Assembly (NCBI GenBank): GCA_037176905.1
Contig: JBBBWG010000337.1
Span: 46,582-110,581 of the forward strand
Reading direction: 5' to 3'
Length of the DNA stretch: 64,000 nt
Origin: Azolla pinnata
Lineage: Eukaryota; Streptophyta; Polypodiopsida; Salviniales; Salviniaceae
Shown: piece by piece, positions 10,331 to 22,604 of the stretch
Numbering within the stretch: position 1 is the first letter of the stretch
How the letters are laid out: the number at the start of each line of letters is the position of its first letter
Made by a program: the position numbers and the translations under genes
Notes under the pieces: generated by a model
The model's database searches: none
Told to the model about the DNA's origin: nothing
What the model saw: the letters and a program-made list of their open reading frames with translations, nothing else

Positions 10331-13300
10331 ACTGAGCTGGTAAGTGCCACCCCCAACCTGTGCCATTTTCTTTAGCACCTCCTCACATGGGTCATTGCCG
10401 AACATGATAGTGTGCAAGATGAGCCGAGGTTCATTCTGTCTCATCCTTTGCACCAGATACAACGGATCAGTTCCTCCATTGTTTCCACCATCACTCAAAA
10501 AGATTACCACAGGCCACTTTGTCTCAATCTCCTGCACGCCATTGGACTCCAGCAAGATATCTTCAACAGCTTGCAGACCTGCAGAATAAGTTGTTCCTCC
10601 GGAAGCCATGTACACCAGTAGCTCGTCAACCACACTTTCAGATATCTCCTCCAATTTGGCCCCCACCAGTCCTACGTAGTCAAACAACACAACCGACATG
10701 GTGTCCTTCACCTGCCCTTGGTTGCTTGCTTGTAGCCTGATCTTGATAAAACGTAGCACAGCTTCGAACACACATCCCAACCTGTTTTGATGGCCACTAT
10801 AATTAAACTTGGCCATGGTCGGAGAGATGTCATAAGAGCCCATGGAGCCTGACTTGTCTATTACAAAGATCACATTACATGGAGTATCCCTCACATGGCT
10901 ACAACAGAAATGGTGCCCATCATCTGTTACATATCCTCCGACTCCTGTCTGTAACGTCCCAGCATGAGGAATCGGTTCATGCCAGAGATATTCAGTACAA
11001 TAAGATTTGGTTGAAGAAACACCCTGCAGGTGCTCCTCTGACTGACAAATGTGGCCGCACAGAGCAAACATTTCCTTTTCTGCTTCTTCACAAGGATCCA
11101 CAAACCTTATGTATTCCCAGTAAGCTTTGTGTGTCAGCTCATCCATGGGAATGTCTATGCCAAGTCCTGAGCAGCTCGAGGCGACATGTCGAGCACCATC
11201 ATACAGTTTCTCGGTGCAGCAGCCTCCTGTCTTTGCAGTAGGACATGGTATCAAGTGAGTATGTCCTCTGCCTCTGGCTTTGCAGTGCATCATGCACATT
11301 TCTGCCTCACCTGAATCTCCCCGTGCGTACTTCCTATCCAACACATCTATCTCCTCCACTTCTGACACAAATCTCATATTCTTCATGTTTCCATGGACTG
11401 TCTTGTGTAAACCTGCATGGCCAATGGGTAGCTGGCAGTAGTAATCACAAGCTGGGCATCTGCTGTCACAAAAATGCACCACATCTGGATTCATGGAGTG
11501 CATGTGTGGGCCCTTGTGAATGCTCTGGAACGGAGGGATTTCGAGACAACAAGTTTTTCGAACCTCTGATTGAGTAGAGACATGTTCGTACTCAAATTCG
11601 CTCCTCTTTCCATGGAACGTCCGGATCTGCTTCACTACCTCAGTAGAAACCTCACAAACTCCACTCAACTCACACTCCCCCTGGCATGGATGTTCACTTC
11701 CACAGAAGTGCACTGCTCCAGCTACATCAACCTTATGGAAATGTTCTTGCTCTGCACATGTGCGGTTGCATCCCGCCATGCAACACTGCTCAGGGCAGAA
11801 CTTCTCATGGCAAGCATGCCTGGAATGGTCTCCCAGCTCGTAAGGTACCACACACTTGTTTCGACAACTGGGCAATGAGCACTTCTGCCTGCACATGTGC
11901 TGCAGAGAATTGCAGCGATGGTCTCCTTCATGGTCTACTCTCAGTGAACACTTCCGGTTACAGTTTGAACTCCGGTCTGCAAATTTGCAAGACAACTGAC
12001 AAGTATGCATCTTTTGCTTGCAGTCATGGTGTCCGGCATGGCCAGCCACATCTTTACAGTCCAATGTCATCTCTTCAGCCTGTTCTCTGCAAAAGGTACA
12101 TTGATGCATGCATGTATGGTTCCCCAAGCAAGAATGCTCTGATGTGTGACCCTTGATACGGATGCATTTTAGGAAGCACAATTCACATTTGCAAGAACAT
12201 AGCATCAACTTGCTCTTTATGTCTGCAATGCTAGCTGCTACTTCTAAATGGAGTTTCTGAACATCTCCATTGTCCCCAAAGTCTTTCGTATTTAATTTCA
12301 CCCACATCATCACTCGTTCTTTCCTTCTGTCTACTAGGGCCTCGAGAAGTTTCCCGTAAAGCATATGCCACGCTTCATCGTTGCTCTGTAGGCGTGGCAC
12401 AACAGATTCAAAATGTTCTCTAATTGGTGTTAAAACACTACTCATTTCCATGTCATCAAACACTGCAGTTAGCTGTAGGCCTGCATCAGAGATATCAAAT
12501 GCTGACCCAGATATGCTGATCAATGGATCCTTGACGTCTTTTTGTTCATCTAAGTCAAGAAGGGGCTCATTATCAGAGCATTGACCCATCCTCAAAACAG
12601 AATCCAAATTCTTTCGCAGCAAAGAGATCCTCAATGCAACCCTTTTTGAATCTATTGGGGCCCAATCTCTCGTACTAATTTGTGCCATTACCAATTTCAT
12701 GTCATCGAGAAACTGTCTCCCACATTGATAGCTTGATTTGGCGTCTCTGATAGTATACCCAATGTCATCAAGACTCTCATGAAATTCATGCTTCTGGAAG
12801 GGTGGCAGAGCTGCTATCTCCACCATGCCACCATACATTGTTGTCAAAAAGTTTTCATTAGATTTTCTGCACATTAGGTTGATTTTATTAAAGAATTCTA
12901 ATTTCAAATCTTCAACATCTGCAGAATCCACATCTTTTATGGCCATGTAGAATAATCCGTTGAAAAGCCTCTCATCCTTTTTCACTATGCTGACGCCATC
13001 TTGGAATCGCTGAAACAGTGTTTCAGTTTCTTTATCAAGATGAAAATCCTGTAGGGCAAAATAAACATTAAATTTCATACTGAATTCCAAAAGGGTCTAT
13101 AAACTACTGAAGCAAACTAGGTTCAGAGAAAAATCAAAGCAATGGAACACGACCTTTTTGTTGAAGATTGTTACATTGCTGATTGCTGCATTGAGAATAG
13201 ACAAGAACATGTCTTCTTGTTCACTTCTCTCGAAGCTTCCTAGACCTTCGTAATCTAAGAGAACATAGAGACATTCCAAAGTACATCTCACTGTCATCCA

Positions 13301-16300
13301 CACTCCATCAGTGCATCGACCTCCTGCCACATCCAACAGACTACCGGCCAAGTGATTAAGAAGGTAGGATTTTCCGCTGCTTTGCTTACCCATAGATGAT
13401 ATGACCTTCACATCTCCTTTCCAGTTACTTATAACAAGATCATATAGTCCAAAACGAAGCAAGGCAGCTAGCGATACTGCATCAGAGTAAGTCACGTCAG
13501 ATCCAATCTGAAGCCCATTAATCAATGGCTTCAACACATTGATTTCTGCTCTGGCAATCTGCAAGGGAACAAGGCACAACAACTTCTGAATCCATTCTCC
13601 CATCTTTATTCTGGGAGGAGTGGTAAATGAGTTGGGAACAATGGCCACATCCTGCCAATCTTTTATAACCATGGAGACTACTTCTAATTTCATATTTTCA
13701 AAGAATTTTCCTTTGTTCTTCAGCTTTTGTAATGAGCAAGCAATGTGCTGTTCGCTGTATTCTTTTGCAGTAATTTCATTGCAATTGAGGCAATCAAGTA
13801 AAACACAAATTCGTAAAATTCTACAATCAGGGAATAGTGGAGGGCTGATTGCATATTTATCAAAGATGTGAAATATATAATCTAGACTTGCTGGAGTAGC
13901 AGATTCAGCACTTTGAGAATTATTATCCACAATGTTAGGGAACTTCTCAGAGCTCACCTTTTGAAGGTGAAAGGTTTTCTGAGCTGAGGTAATATCCAGC
14001 AAATGAGAACTTATATAAGCCTTCAAGTTATTGAAGGCAAGAAAAACTAGATGCATTTGACCGCCAATGTACTTACAGTCTGCTTGTAAGTAACTAAGAT
14101 TCTCAATCCTGATGGTATCTAAATCGAAGCACCTCAAAAATTTCATTGAATCACCAAGTAGGTAAACATAAGCAGAAAGAGCTGGACCAGAGTTTGCAAT
14201 ACTAGCTCCTTGCATTTCATTGCACTCTGGGTTGCTGAAGACAATTACGCATGTTCCATCAGGTGTTGTGCAAGCTTTAAGAAAAGGAGATGGAAGGGTA
14301 ACATGTTGAGGCATCATCATTCCATTAGCAAGTTCACACACTCGAAGCCTGTTCTGGTCATCTATCAATAGCAATTCTCTCCTTCCAGGAATGAATTCCA
14401 TCCAGACAATGTTACTACTTCCAGAAAAATTTGATAATAAAATATCAATACCTGTATAATCCATATGCTGGAATGAATCATCAAATCGGTATGCTTTTAT
14501 ACTGCACTGAACCCTACTATACATAGCAATAATTCTTGACGTTTCATCAAAAGCAACAAGATCAAATCCCCGTTTGAGTTCCCTCAGAGGTCTCCCTGAT
14601 TTGAGCATTCCTATCCTTTGGTAGCAATGAATTTGCAGCCATGATTTGTCTTTTGCCTCTACAAATACAAGTGCTTGCCCTGATTTCATTACAATCACTT
14701 GTGAAAGGTGTTCGCTGCTACTATTGAGGGTACAAAGGTTCTCAGAGCCGGAAAATAACGGAACCAAAGAACCTCCAGGTGATGATTCTGTGTTTCTTTT
14801 CTCCGGTGCCAGTTCAATAGCCTTCCATGTGACACTCTCTCTTTCATTTTCCTCAATAGTATATGTCAGCTTTATCTTGGAGGTGTATGTTAGCTTTCTG
14901 ATGACGTTAGAATTTAGTGTTATCCCCTTGATACACAATTTCAGACCACTTTGATCATTTGTTGGTACATCTTCAAACAATTGCTTCTTCAAGATCGACA
15001 GTATAGTCACCTTTTCAATAAATACACCATTCAGTAAAAGATCCATTTCTTCCTCATGTTGTCTTCGTGCACATTTCTCAACAATCTTAAATATTTGATC
15101 CTTAACCTTTTTCTGGACTTTAAGCAACAGCTCTTTCCGTTCTTTCTTGTAAAAATCAGTGACCACTGACCGGACATGCTCATGAACAATTGTCTTACTG
15201 TTAGGAATTTCGATGAATGTAGGCAATACACTTGCTGCTTCCTTGGGCAGACCTCTCATATCCGCTGATAGTGTTTCTTCCTGGAGAAAGCCTACCACAA
15301 TTTTTGGTTTAATAAGCTCCGTGCCCAATTTATCCACCAAGAAACTGGCAGCTTGCACATTCCTCTGAATAATTCGTGACTTCACATTACCCTCACACAT
15401 GCCATCCACCCACTGCTTTATCCCTTGAAATGAATCATTACACACAATCTTGGTCTGCATGGTTTTGTGATGACTTTGGAGACTCACTTTCATCACAAGT
15501 CGTGAGTCTTTCTCTACAATAATTGGCTCCATCAGGAGAGTATGGTCCTGATTGAAATTAGAAAAGCCAACTTCTTGGTATATAATTGCGTTCAATTCAC
15601 ATTTAGTATCATCAATACAGACAGAAGCCTCAACTAAACTTATTTCTTGACCATTGCAAATAGGACCAAGTGAACTTGGAGAGTTAAAAACCACATAAAC
15701 AGGGCCCCCTTCAGTGCTTTGGACCTTAGCACCTACATAAAGGAATGTTTGACAACTTGGTTGCTTACCAAGACATAGTTCACACAATTCACTTTCAAAC
15801 TCATCAAACTTAAGCTTAAGAGTTATTTCTGCCTGCTCCTCATCAGATTTCTCTTCCATTTCTTCTACTTCTGAAGGTGATTTGAGTATACTTTCTTGCC
15901 AAGGATTGGTGTATTGCAGATATGACTCTACAACTTGGTTCCAAGCATCCAAAACCTCCTTCTGCTTTCTTTTCATTACTGCAGGAAAAGTGTCTAGAAG
16001 CGAGCTCACATCCTGCTGCCCCTGGTGAAATTGCTCAGAGAGCTGTTTCAATTCTTCTTCTTTATTTATGATCTTCAGAAGTAATTCGAATTCATCATCT
16101 GGAAGATGAGTGCAATCAATGGTGTACTGGCTAGTCTTAGAATCAAGAAACTTACTTGTATTGTCTGGATATAACCACTCTTCGCACGTCTTACTCACTA
16201 CTTTTGGAGGGTTTACAATGCCTGCAAGGACAAAGCATCGGTATATACCACATGAAATCCGCAATTCATTTGTCTTCAGATAATCAAGAGGGAGAGGAAC

Positions 16301-17542
16301 CGAAAATCCTGGGAGGAGCTTCAGGTCATCTTCTAGCTCTGCTCGAACAGAAATCTGCAGCCTTTGAATTCGTTGCTGCCGCCTAAGAGGGAGCAATCCG
16401 GAGTGTCCACTGGTAGGGCCATGACCAGCTCCTCCTATATTTTTCCCATCAATGCATATATATACAACTTCACAAAGGTCTACGAGATACCTCACAAAGT
16501 TGCAAGACACATCCTTTCTAGTTGCAGCTGAGGGTTCCCCTGTTCTTGCGTCCCAGTAGAAGAGGTAAAGAGTTGATCTCGTTCCATACACAGCACTCGG
16601 AAAGGAGGCATATAATCCTGAGCTCAGCTTATTGCAATCCATGGCTTCCAAAAGATCAGGATGAGCTAGCCCTCTCTTTCTAAACACCTTGCTTATGACT
16701 AGCCTATCGCCATAAAACCCAATAACTGTCATGCGCTGCGAATCTAGGGAAGAGAAATCAAGATGGTTTACAATCCCACGATTGTTGGTTCTTGCTGAGG
16801 ATGGCACTATAAGATTGCACAGAGCAGTGATGTCTTTCTCAGAGACGAGGACTTTCTCAACAAAGCTAAGATCTTGCATGTCCACAGTAATCTGAATCAA
16901 CCGGAACGCCAAATTAGGCAGCTGAGTGTGGAATGGATTGATTGATTGAACAGGGGTGTGATTACACATTAAGGTGCTAACTCCATTAAAGCTTGTGACT
17001 TCTGAACCATTAGTAGCAGTGAAATCGGCTGTAGCATTATGATGTTTGGAGTCATTTGGAGCTGAAAGCGTCGGATCAGACATCACATTAGCAGTATCAC
17101 AGCATGTAGGATTATCGTGAGGATTGATGTCATTTAGTGGAGCTGCAGAGATAATTGGCTTGAGCACCGTATTGATACTCTCGACGCATGTAGAATCATT
17201 TTGATGATTAGAGTCGTTTGATGGAGCTGCACAAAGCATCTGACTGAACTTCCCATTAACAGCCTTGGAGCACGTAGAATCATCTGTCAGATCCTTCACA
17301 TTGTGATGAGGATATATTGTCGAGTGAGCAATATTATGGAATATTTCAGTTGGAGCAGAATTCGTTGTTGTGCTCTTCAGTGTATCATCAGGGTAGCTGG
17401 ATGAGGGTGGATCCAAAGTGTTCATGTCACCAAGATTATAATCATTACCATTGCTAATATACTGATCATGCATGAAATCATCATATGTTGTGAGACCAGT
17501 TGTGCTTCTTGATTCATCATCTTCACTAATCCCACCACCCAT
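10238..17542 (-). CDS. Giant GBP/VLIG-like GTPase with Cys-rich region and C-terminal VWA domain
   Basis: Two exons, 17542-13154 and 13048-10238, joined over a 105-bp GT-AG intron, give about 2399 aa. The ATG at 17542 follows an in-frame TGA at 17557. Residues 1-230 are Ser/Thr/Asn-rich. A coiled, charged stretch lies near 780-860 and a propeller-like region near 960-1160. The GTPase domain has P-loop GKQSSGKS (about 1385), a T-containing switch 'RCTDGVW', 'DYEGLGS' as G3 (about 1430) and, after the intron, 'AIKDV' as a possible G4. This pattern is that of guanylate-binding/very-large-inducible GTPases. Cys/His clusters follow at about 1746-1929 (NFX1-like spacing) and 1989-2132. A VWA domain occupies about 2187-2388, with MIDAS DKSGS, a later Thr and 'LSDGG'. 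In animals the GTPase family is linked to innate immunity; the role here is unknown. The domain order is seen; the function is inference. Confidence 0.85.
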
Positions 17543-17652
17543 TGTCAAGTTAATTCAGACAAATGCAGAAGAGGAAAGGAGAAATACAATGAAGATGAAA
17601 AGGAGCTTGCTACTAAACACTCTTATCTATTTAGGATCCATATATGTGACTG

Positions 17653-17664
17653 TATATATATATA
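17653..17664 (-). promoter_or_regulatory. Candidate TATA box of the GTPase/VWA gene
   Basis: A run of alternating T and A (TATATATATA) lies about 110 bp upstream of the ATG at 17542 on the minus strand. That leaves room for a short leader. It is the only TATA-like element close to the start; AT-rich surroundings make chance occurrence possible. Confidence 0.45.
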
Positions 17665-17699
17665 ATCTATTGATCTAAATCCATATTTATTTATCCTTG

Positions 17700-20600
17700 C
17701 ATTTATACTCGTACGTTTTCGATTTCATCTTCTTCCTTTTTTGACATTTTTTATTTTTCCTGTTTTGTTTCGAATAACCATTTTATCTTAAATAAATTAA
17801 GGCCTCGAAACCATTGGCTTAATGCATATGTACATGGACTTTCTTTAAAGCTCGTTTTCTTTCATATACACATATGATCTTATATGTGTGTATATTACAC
17901 ATTATTAATATCTGGATTACCAAGAAATGGAGTCACAGCGTCGGTTTTTCAGTCATCATGACATGAAATTGTTCTAAAAGCTACAAAATATAAGCTGGCG
18001 TTCATTTCTTTCCGCATTCAACTTCAATTCCGTTTTTCAGATTTTATAGGGGACAAATTTGAGAGAGAGTATGAACTCAGAAAGGCTAGTGCTTGATTTG
18101 GGGTTTTGGGTGGTTTTGGGTTGGTTCAGTTAGGTTTGCATAACTATTTCGTGTTATTTTCATAATCATTTAGTCACTTCCTACTAAGATTCCGTGCATT
18201 GAAAGGGTTTAGGGTTTAAAGTAAATTCAGATTCATTTTTCTCTCTAATTTCGTTCCATTTTTCAACCATTTGTGAACAGGATGATGCTTGTTGGCGTTT
18301 GCCTGAATCCTACTACCAAATGGACGAATAATGAGAATCGTATTGAGTAAGATGTATAAGGAATTCAATTTTCGTTTGCCAGCATATTTTCATGGCGCAT
18401 GTTTTAAGAGCATTATCTTGAAATGCTGAGCCTCTTTATAAAATGCCGGCCATGCTTTATAAATCACAAGTTGATGACGAAATCATATTCCATCAGCCTT
18501 GAAGACTGCATTCAAGAGGCCCATTTCCTATATCATTTCTTTATGCGTATTAATCGTTCTAGACTTAAAAGCATATGCCTAACAATCTGGTTTTCTCTGC
18601 AATCTTTTTATGATGAAACAATGTGACCAAATCAACAACGATTCAGGTTCAAAAGTTGGCCATCTTCCATTTCATAGTGTATTCAGCACAGAATTTGAAC
18701 AAAAGTTGTACAAACGAATCCATTGTACTTGGAAATCTCTACAAACAGTCTGCTTTTCCTGCCATTTTTATGATGAAACGATGTGAAACAACAGAGATTC
18801 AGGTCCAAAAGAAGGGATCCGGTGGCCATCTTACATTGCATCGTGTGTATTCATTCTTGCAAGCTTGTCTTGGTGCTAGGATTCCAGGTAACGAATCCTT
18901 TCTACTTGGGAATTCGCTTCATCTCCATTTCTTTAGGTGTAGCCTGTAGGTGCAATGGACAATGATGATGGATAGGTTCTCTTGTGATCAACACAATTTC
19001 CAAAGAAAAAGGAGGAATCAAGTGGAAGAATCTAAACACAACATCAATCAGGGAAGGGGCCCTAACTGCAGAATTTCAATTGTAATTTGTGGCTAGTGAC
19101 AATACTTATCCAGCTGCAGTAAAGAAATACCGAAGATTTGAACCGATCAGTGACAGTTCTGCATTGGTCGTTTGCTTTCACCCACAAACCAACTTTGTAG
19201 TACTCATTTTTTGTCTTATTTCCTCCCCTGAAGCAGGCCTTGATTCTCCAACTCTTGCCAACTGTTCGTGCTCCTTGGCTTAGAAGGACTTCTCGGCACT
19301 TCTGGTGTTGGGCCTTTGCCATCTTCTCCACAGATCCTCCATCAAAAACATGCACCATCTCTGTCTGCATCATATGTGAGCTCCCCTTTCACTAGCTTGG
19401 CAAAATCAGGCCTTCCAGCTCTGTGTCTGCATCGGTTTTTCGAGGCCTTTCCAGTTTGGCAGCAGCTCTTCCTACACCTCCCTCAGCCAAGGCCCAACCA
19501 AAACCGTCTCCCTTGAGAGGCGCTGCAATGCGGGTTAAGTTGCATGGATTGATCCATAAAGAGAAGGTAAACAATGCCCACCTCGAGAGAAGAAGGCAAA
19601 CAATGCCCACATCTACGCAAAAGCCCTCAAAACAGTGCAAAATGGAGAGAAATACCTGCAATGCTGCCTACTGTTGTTGAGATGTGACCCGTCCTTCCAA
19701 ATGCAAACATTTTTGAGCATGGAGATGCTTATGAGAGCATTGAAGGGTTACATACATGGAAGAACTCCAACATTTGCTCGGGGACTGCATTTTTCTGAGA
19801 TATATACCTCTTTGGAACCAAAAGGGGGATACATACCTCTTTGGAAACAGAAAAGGATCCTCTGTATTGAACAGCTCCACCACCTCATCATCATCATCAT
19901 CATCATCATCATGATTGTCGAGATCATATTCCAAAAGGAGGATCTGGACCCAGAAAATGGTCCTATGTTTTGAACAGCTCCAGCTCATCACCATCATCAT
20001 CATCACTGTCAAGTTGGTACTCCAAAGATTCAACCTTTGCTGTAAAAAGCTCATCCTTTACAGGGGGGGAGTTCACCGAGAGTATCTAGAAAAGTTACAG
20101 GAAATTCATACCATGGAGACATGAATTCATTTCTCGAATGGAAAGCAAAATCACAGAGTTAGAGTAGATCATAGCAATCTTTGCTAGTTATAGTGATTCT
20201 TGCTAAATTTCGGATCGTATTATTTGCCTAGTTATCGGGCGATCTCGATGCCGAGCTCAGATCGAACGTGCTTAAGCATCTTCTCAAAAAGCTATACATG
20301 CTTGTTTCTTTTTTAAAACAGTCCGCGACCGAATTTTGGAACTCCATCAGCTTCTCCCGCAATCAAGATGTTCTAAGTAAGGCCCAAGTCGCATAAAAGT
20401 CCTTTCTTTGGTGATCGAGTGACAAGTGTGTAAGGGTTTGCCATGGGTTCGTCGATATGGAGACGGAAATGAGGAAGAGATTTGAACACAAATATTAGAT
20501 TAGCATATCAATCGCTAACGTCAATAAATCCCTTTGATATAAGTCAATGAAGCCGTAGATGTTTATATTGCACGAATCTTGTAGGGTCTATTACTGACAT

Positions 20601-21050
20601 GCACGAATCTTGCACGAATCTTGTTCCGAAGAGTTTCAGAAATTCGTCATTGTATTATGATCAACGGACAAGCTCGAGTTTGATCTTCAACAAGTTCTAA
20701 CTGTTTAAAACTCAGGGGTCCGTAGCACTTGGCTACTTCATGTGCAGTGCAAAACAGCAAGAAACCATTAATCTACCTCTTAACATGAGGATTCATTATA
20801 CATGGATTGGCTTGGGTTGATGAGGCATGAAAAGCAGATTCGAATGTGATCAAAGGCATCACATTGTGTGATGCGTGAGACTCCGGCTTGTTTGAGCTTA
20901 GGCTCGCATAATCCAGGAGTTTCTTTGTACGCCTCCAAAATGTTCTATCTTGTGCCCGAGATTGATGATGAATTAACTTGTACACAACTAGCAGGGCTTA
21001 TGCTGATGTACATGTTGCAAATCTTGATTGCATGGATTTTGAGTCATGGT
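17700..21050. other. Intergenic spacer with one short tandem duplication
   Basis: Mostly AT-rich unique DNA. A segment of about 165 bp is repeated at about 18590-18700 and 18755-18870 (both contain 'atgatgaaac' followed by 'gattcaggt' and 'ggccatctt'). An ATC trinucleotide run sits at 19885-19915. A minus-strand stretch at 19180-19660 has a coding-like look but is broken by frame changes; I do not call it a gene. Confidence 0.5.
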
Positions 21051-21059
21051 TTTGTCAGT

Positions 21060-21400
21060 TCGTCTTTGCTCAGCGCGGCTCGACAAAGCTCTATTCAGCT
21101 CAGCTCAGCTCAGTGTAGCAGCTCTCTTTGTCCATATGCTCGGGGTCTCAATTCCGTTGGCTCAACTCAGTGCAGCAGCTCTCTCTCTTCATGTTCGGGG
21201 TCTCGATTCTGTTCAGCTCAGTGCAGCCCACTCTGACTGAATGTTTGGGGTCTTGGATTTTGTTTAGCTTAGCTCAGCGCAGCTCTTGTTGTCCATATGC
21301 TCGGGATCTTGGATTCTGTTCAGCTCAGCTCAGCACAGCGCAACTCTCTCTGTTCATGCTCGGGATCTCAGATTCTGTTCAGCGCAGCTCGAAATCGGCC
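21060..21400. repeat. Minisatellite, unit about 62-65 bp (CAGCTCAG-rich)
   Basis: About five units, each made of 'gttcagctcagctcag', a short spacer, 'tgttcatgctcgggatct' and 'cagattct'. Units differ by point changes and by the number of GCTCA subunits. Confidence 0.85.
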
Positions 21401-21489
21401 TTATACAACTTTCATCAAAACCCTAATGAGCTGCTACAAGGCACAAAATCTGATCATGATCATGATCCCTTTTATTTTTTTTCAGGCTT

Positions 21490-21890
21490 CTACTGATGCT
21501 GATGCTGATGCTGCTACTGTTGTTCTGCTGATCATGTTGATGTTGATGTTGATGTTGATGTTGCTACTTCTGTTGTTTTGATCATGTTGATAGCAACATC
21601 AACATCAGCATGATCAGAACAACAGCAGTAGCAGCATCAGCATCAGCATGATCAGAACAGCAGCAGTAGCAGCATCAGCATGATCAAAACAACAACAGTA
21701 GCAACATCAACATCAACATGATCGAAACAACAACAGTAGCAGCATCAACATCAGCATGATCAGAACAATAGCAGTAGCAGCATCAGCATGATCGAAACAA
21801 CAACAGTAGCAGCATCAGCATGATCGAAACAACAACAGTAGCAGCATCAGCATCAGCATGATCAAAGCAGCATCAGCATCAGCATCAGCA
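21490..21890. repeat. Inverted trinucleotide-like array (GATGCT / AGCATC)
   Basis: The left part (21490-21590) is built of GATGCT, GATGTT and TGTTGTTCT words. From about 21592 the reverse complement of the same words runs on for 300 bp as a 27-54 bp repeat containing 'catgatcagaacaacagcag'. The two parts could pair as a large imperfect hairpin centred near 21590. Confidence 0.85.
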
Positions 21891-21941
21891 TCGGCATCAG
21901 CAGAAAGCAAAAAGCAAAACACAAAAAGCAAAACGCAAAGC

Positions 21942-21943
<2 letters not shown>

Positions 21944-21996
<53 letters not shown>

Positions 21997-22267
21997 TCTG
22001 CTTCGCTTGCGTCGTCTGCTTCACGTTCCCGTTCCCGTTCCCGTTCCCGTTCCTTCCTCTGCACAGAATCGAATCCCTCGCTCCGCTGCGCAGTCTTTCT
22101 TCTTCTCCTCCTCCTCCTCCTCCTCCTCCTCCTCCTCCTTCTTCTGCCATCGCCTCATCCTTATCGAGCTTCCAAACCCCTTCCTTTGGCTGTTGCTTCC
22201 GCGTCTGCGTCTGCGTTCCTGTGCGTCGCAGGACACGCGCGCACGCGCGCACACGCACGCACGCACT
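21944..22267. repeat. Stack of simple repeats in the RBR 5' region
   Basis: In order: GA dinucleotides (21944-21994), CCCGTT hexamers (22024-22054), CTC triplets (22105-22140) and an alternating purine-pyrimidine AC/GC tract (22233-22266). All lie 340-660 bp upstream of the RBR start codon, in the probable promoter or leader. GA tracts are common in plant core promoters; no TATA box or clear E2F site was found. Confidence 0.8.
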
Positions 22268-22604
22268 CGTTTACGGATTGATTTTCCAGGTATGCTTTCG
22301 TTCTTCTTCCCCTCCTCGCCGTGTTTCTAATTTCTCTTTGCAGCGATTCACCGAGCTCCTCCCTCAGAGTTTCGATTTCTGTGTTTCTGTTCGTTTTGGA
22401 CCTTGCTCTTCCGTTTAATTGGCACACGCTTCTCCGTGCTCATTGCTGCTTCGTCTGCCTCTGTTTCTGTCTCTCTCTGGCATCCGGTACTGCCGCATTT
22501 TGAAACTCCGACGACCAATTCACTTTGCTTTTTCTCTGCTTTGTGTTGCTTTTCTCCATTTTTCATCTCCCCGAAGAGATTAGGCTCTCGGAGAAAGCTC
22601 AAGT

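Noticed and set aside
10238-17548. Two separate genes (1483 and 950 codons)
   Set aside because: Both frames are in the same phase, and removing a 105-bp GT-AG intron joins them within one GTPase domain. The apparent starts at 17548 and 53939 are TTG and GTG codons, not ATG.
19062-19661. Coding-like minus-strand stretch (words such as 'GDGFGWALAEGG' and 'KLERPRKTDADTEL')
   Set aside because: The apparent frame shifts at least once, no family was recognised and no splice sites rescue it; it could be an old gene remnant but is not supportable.
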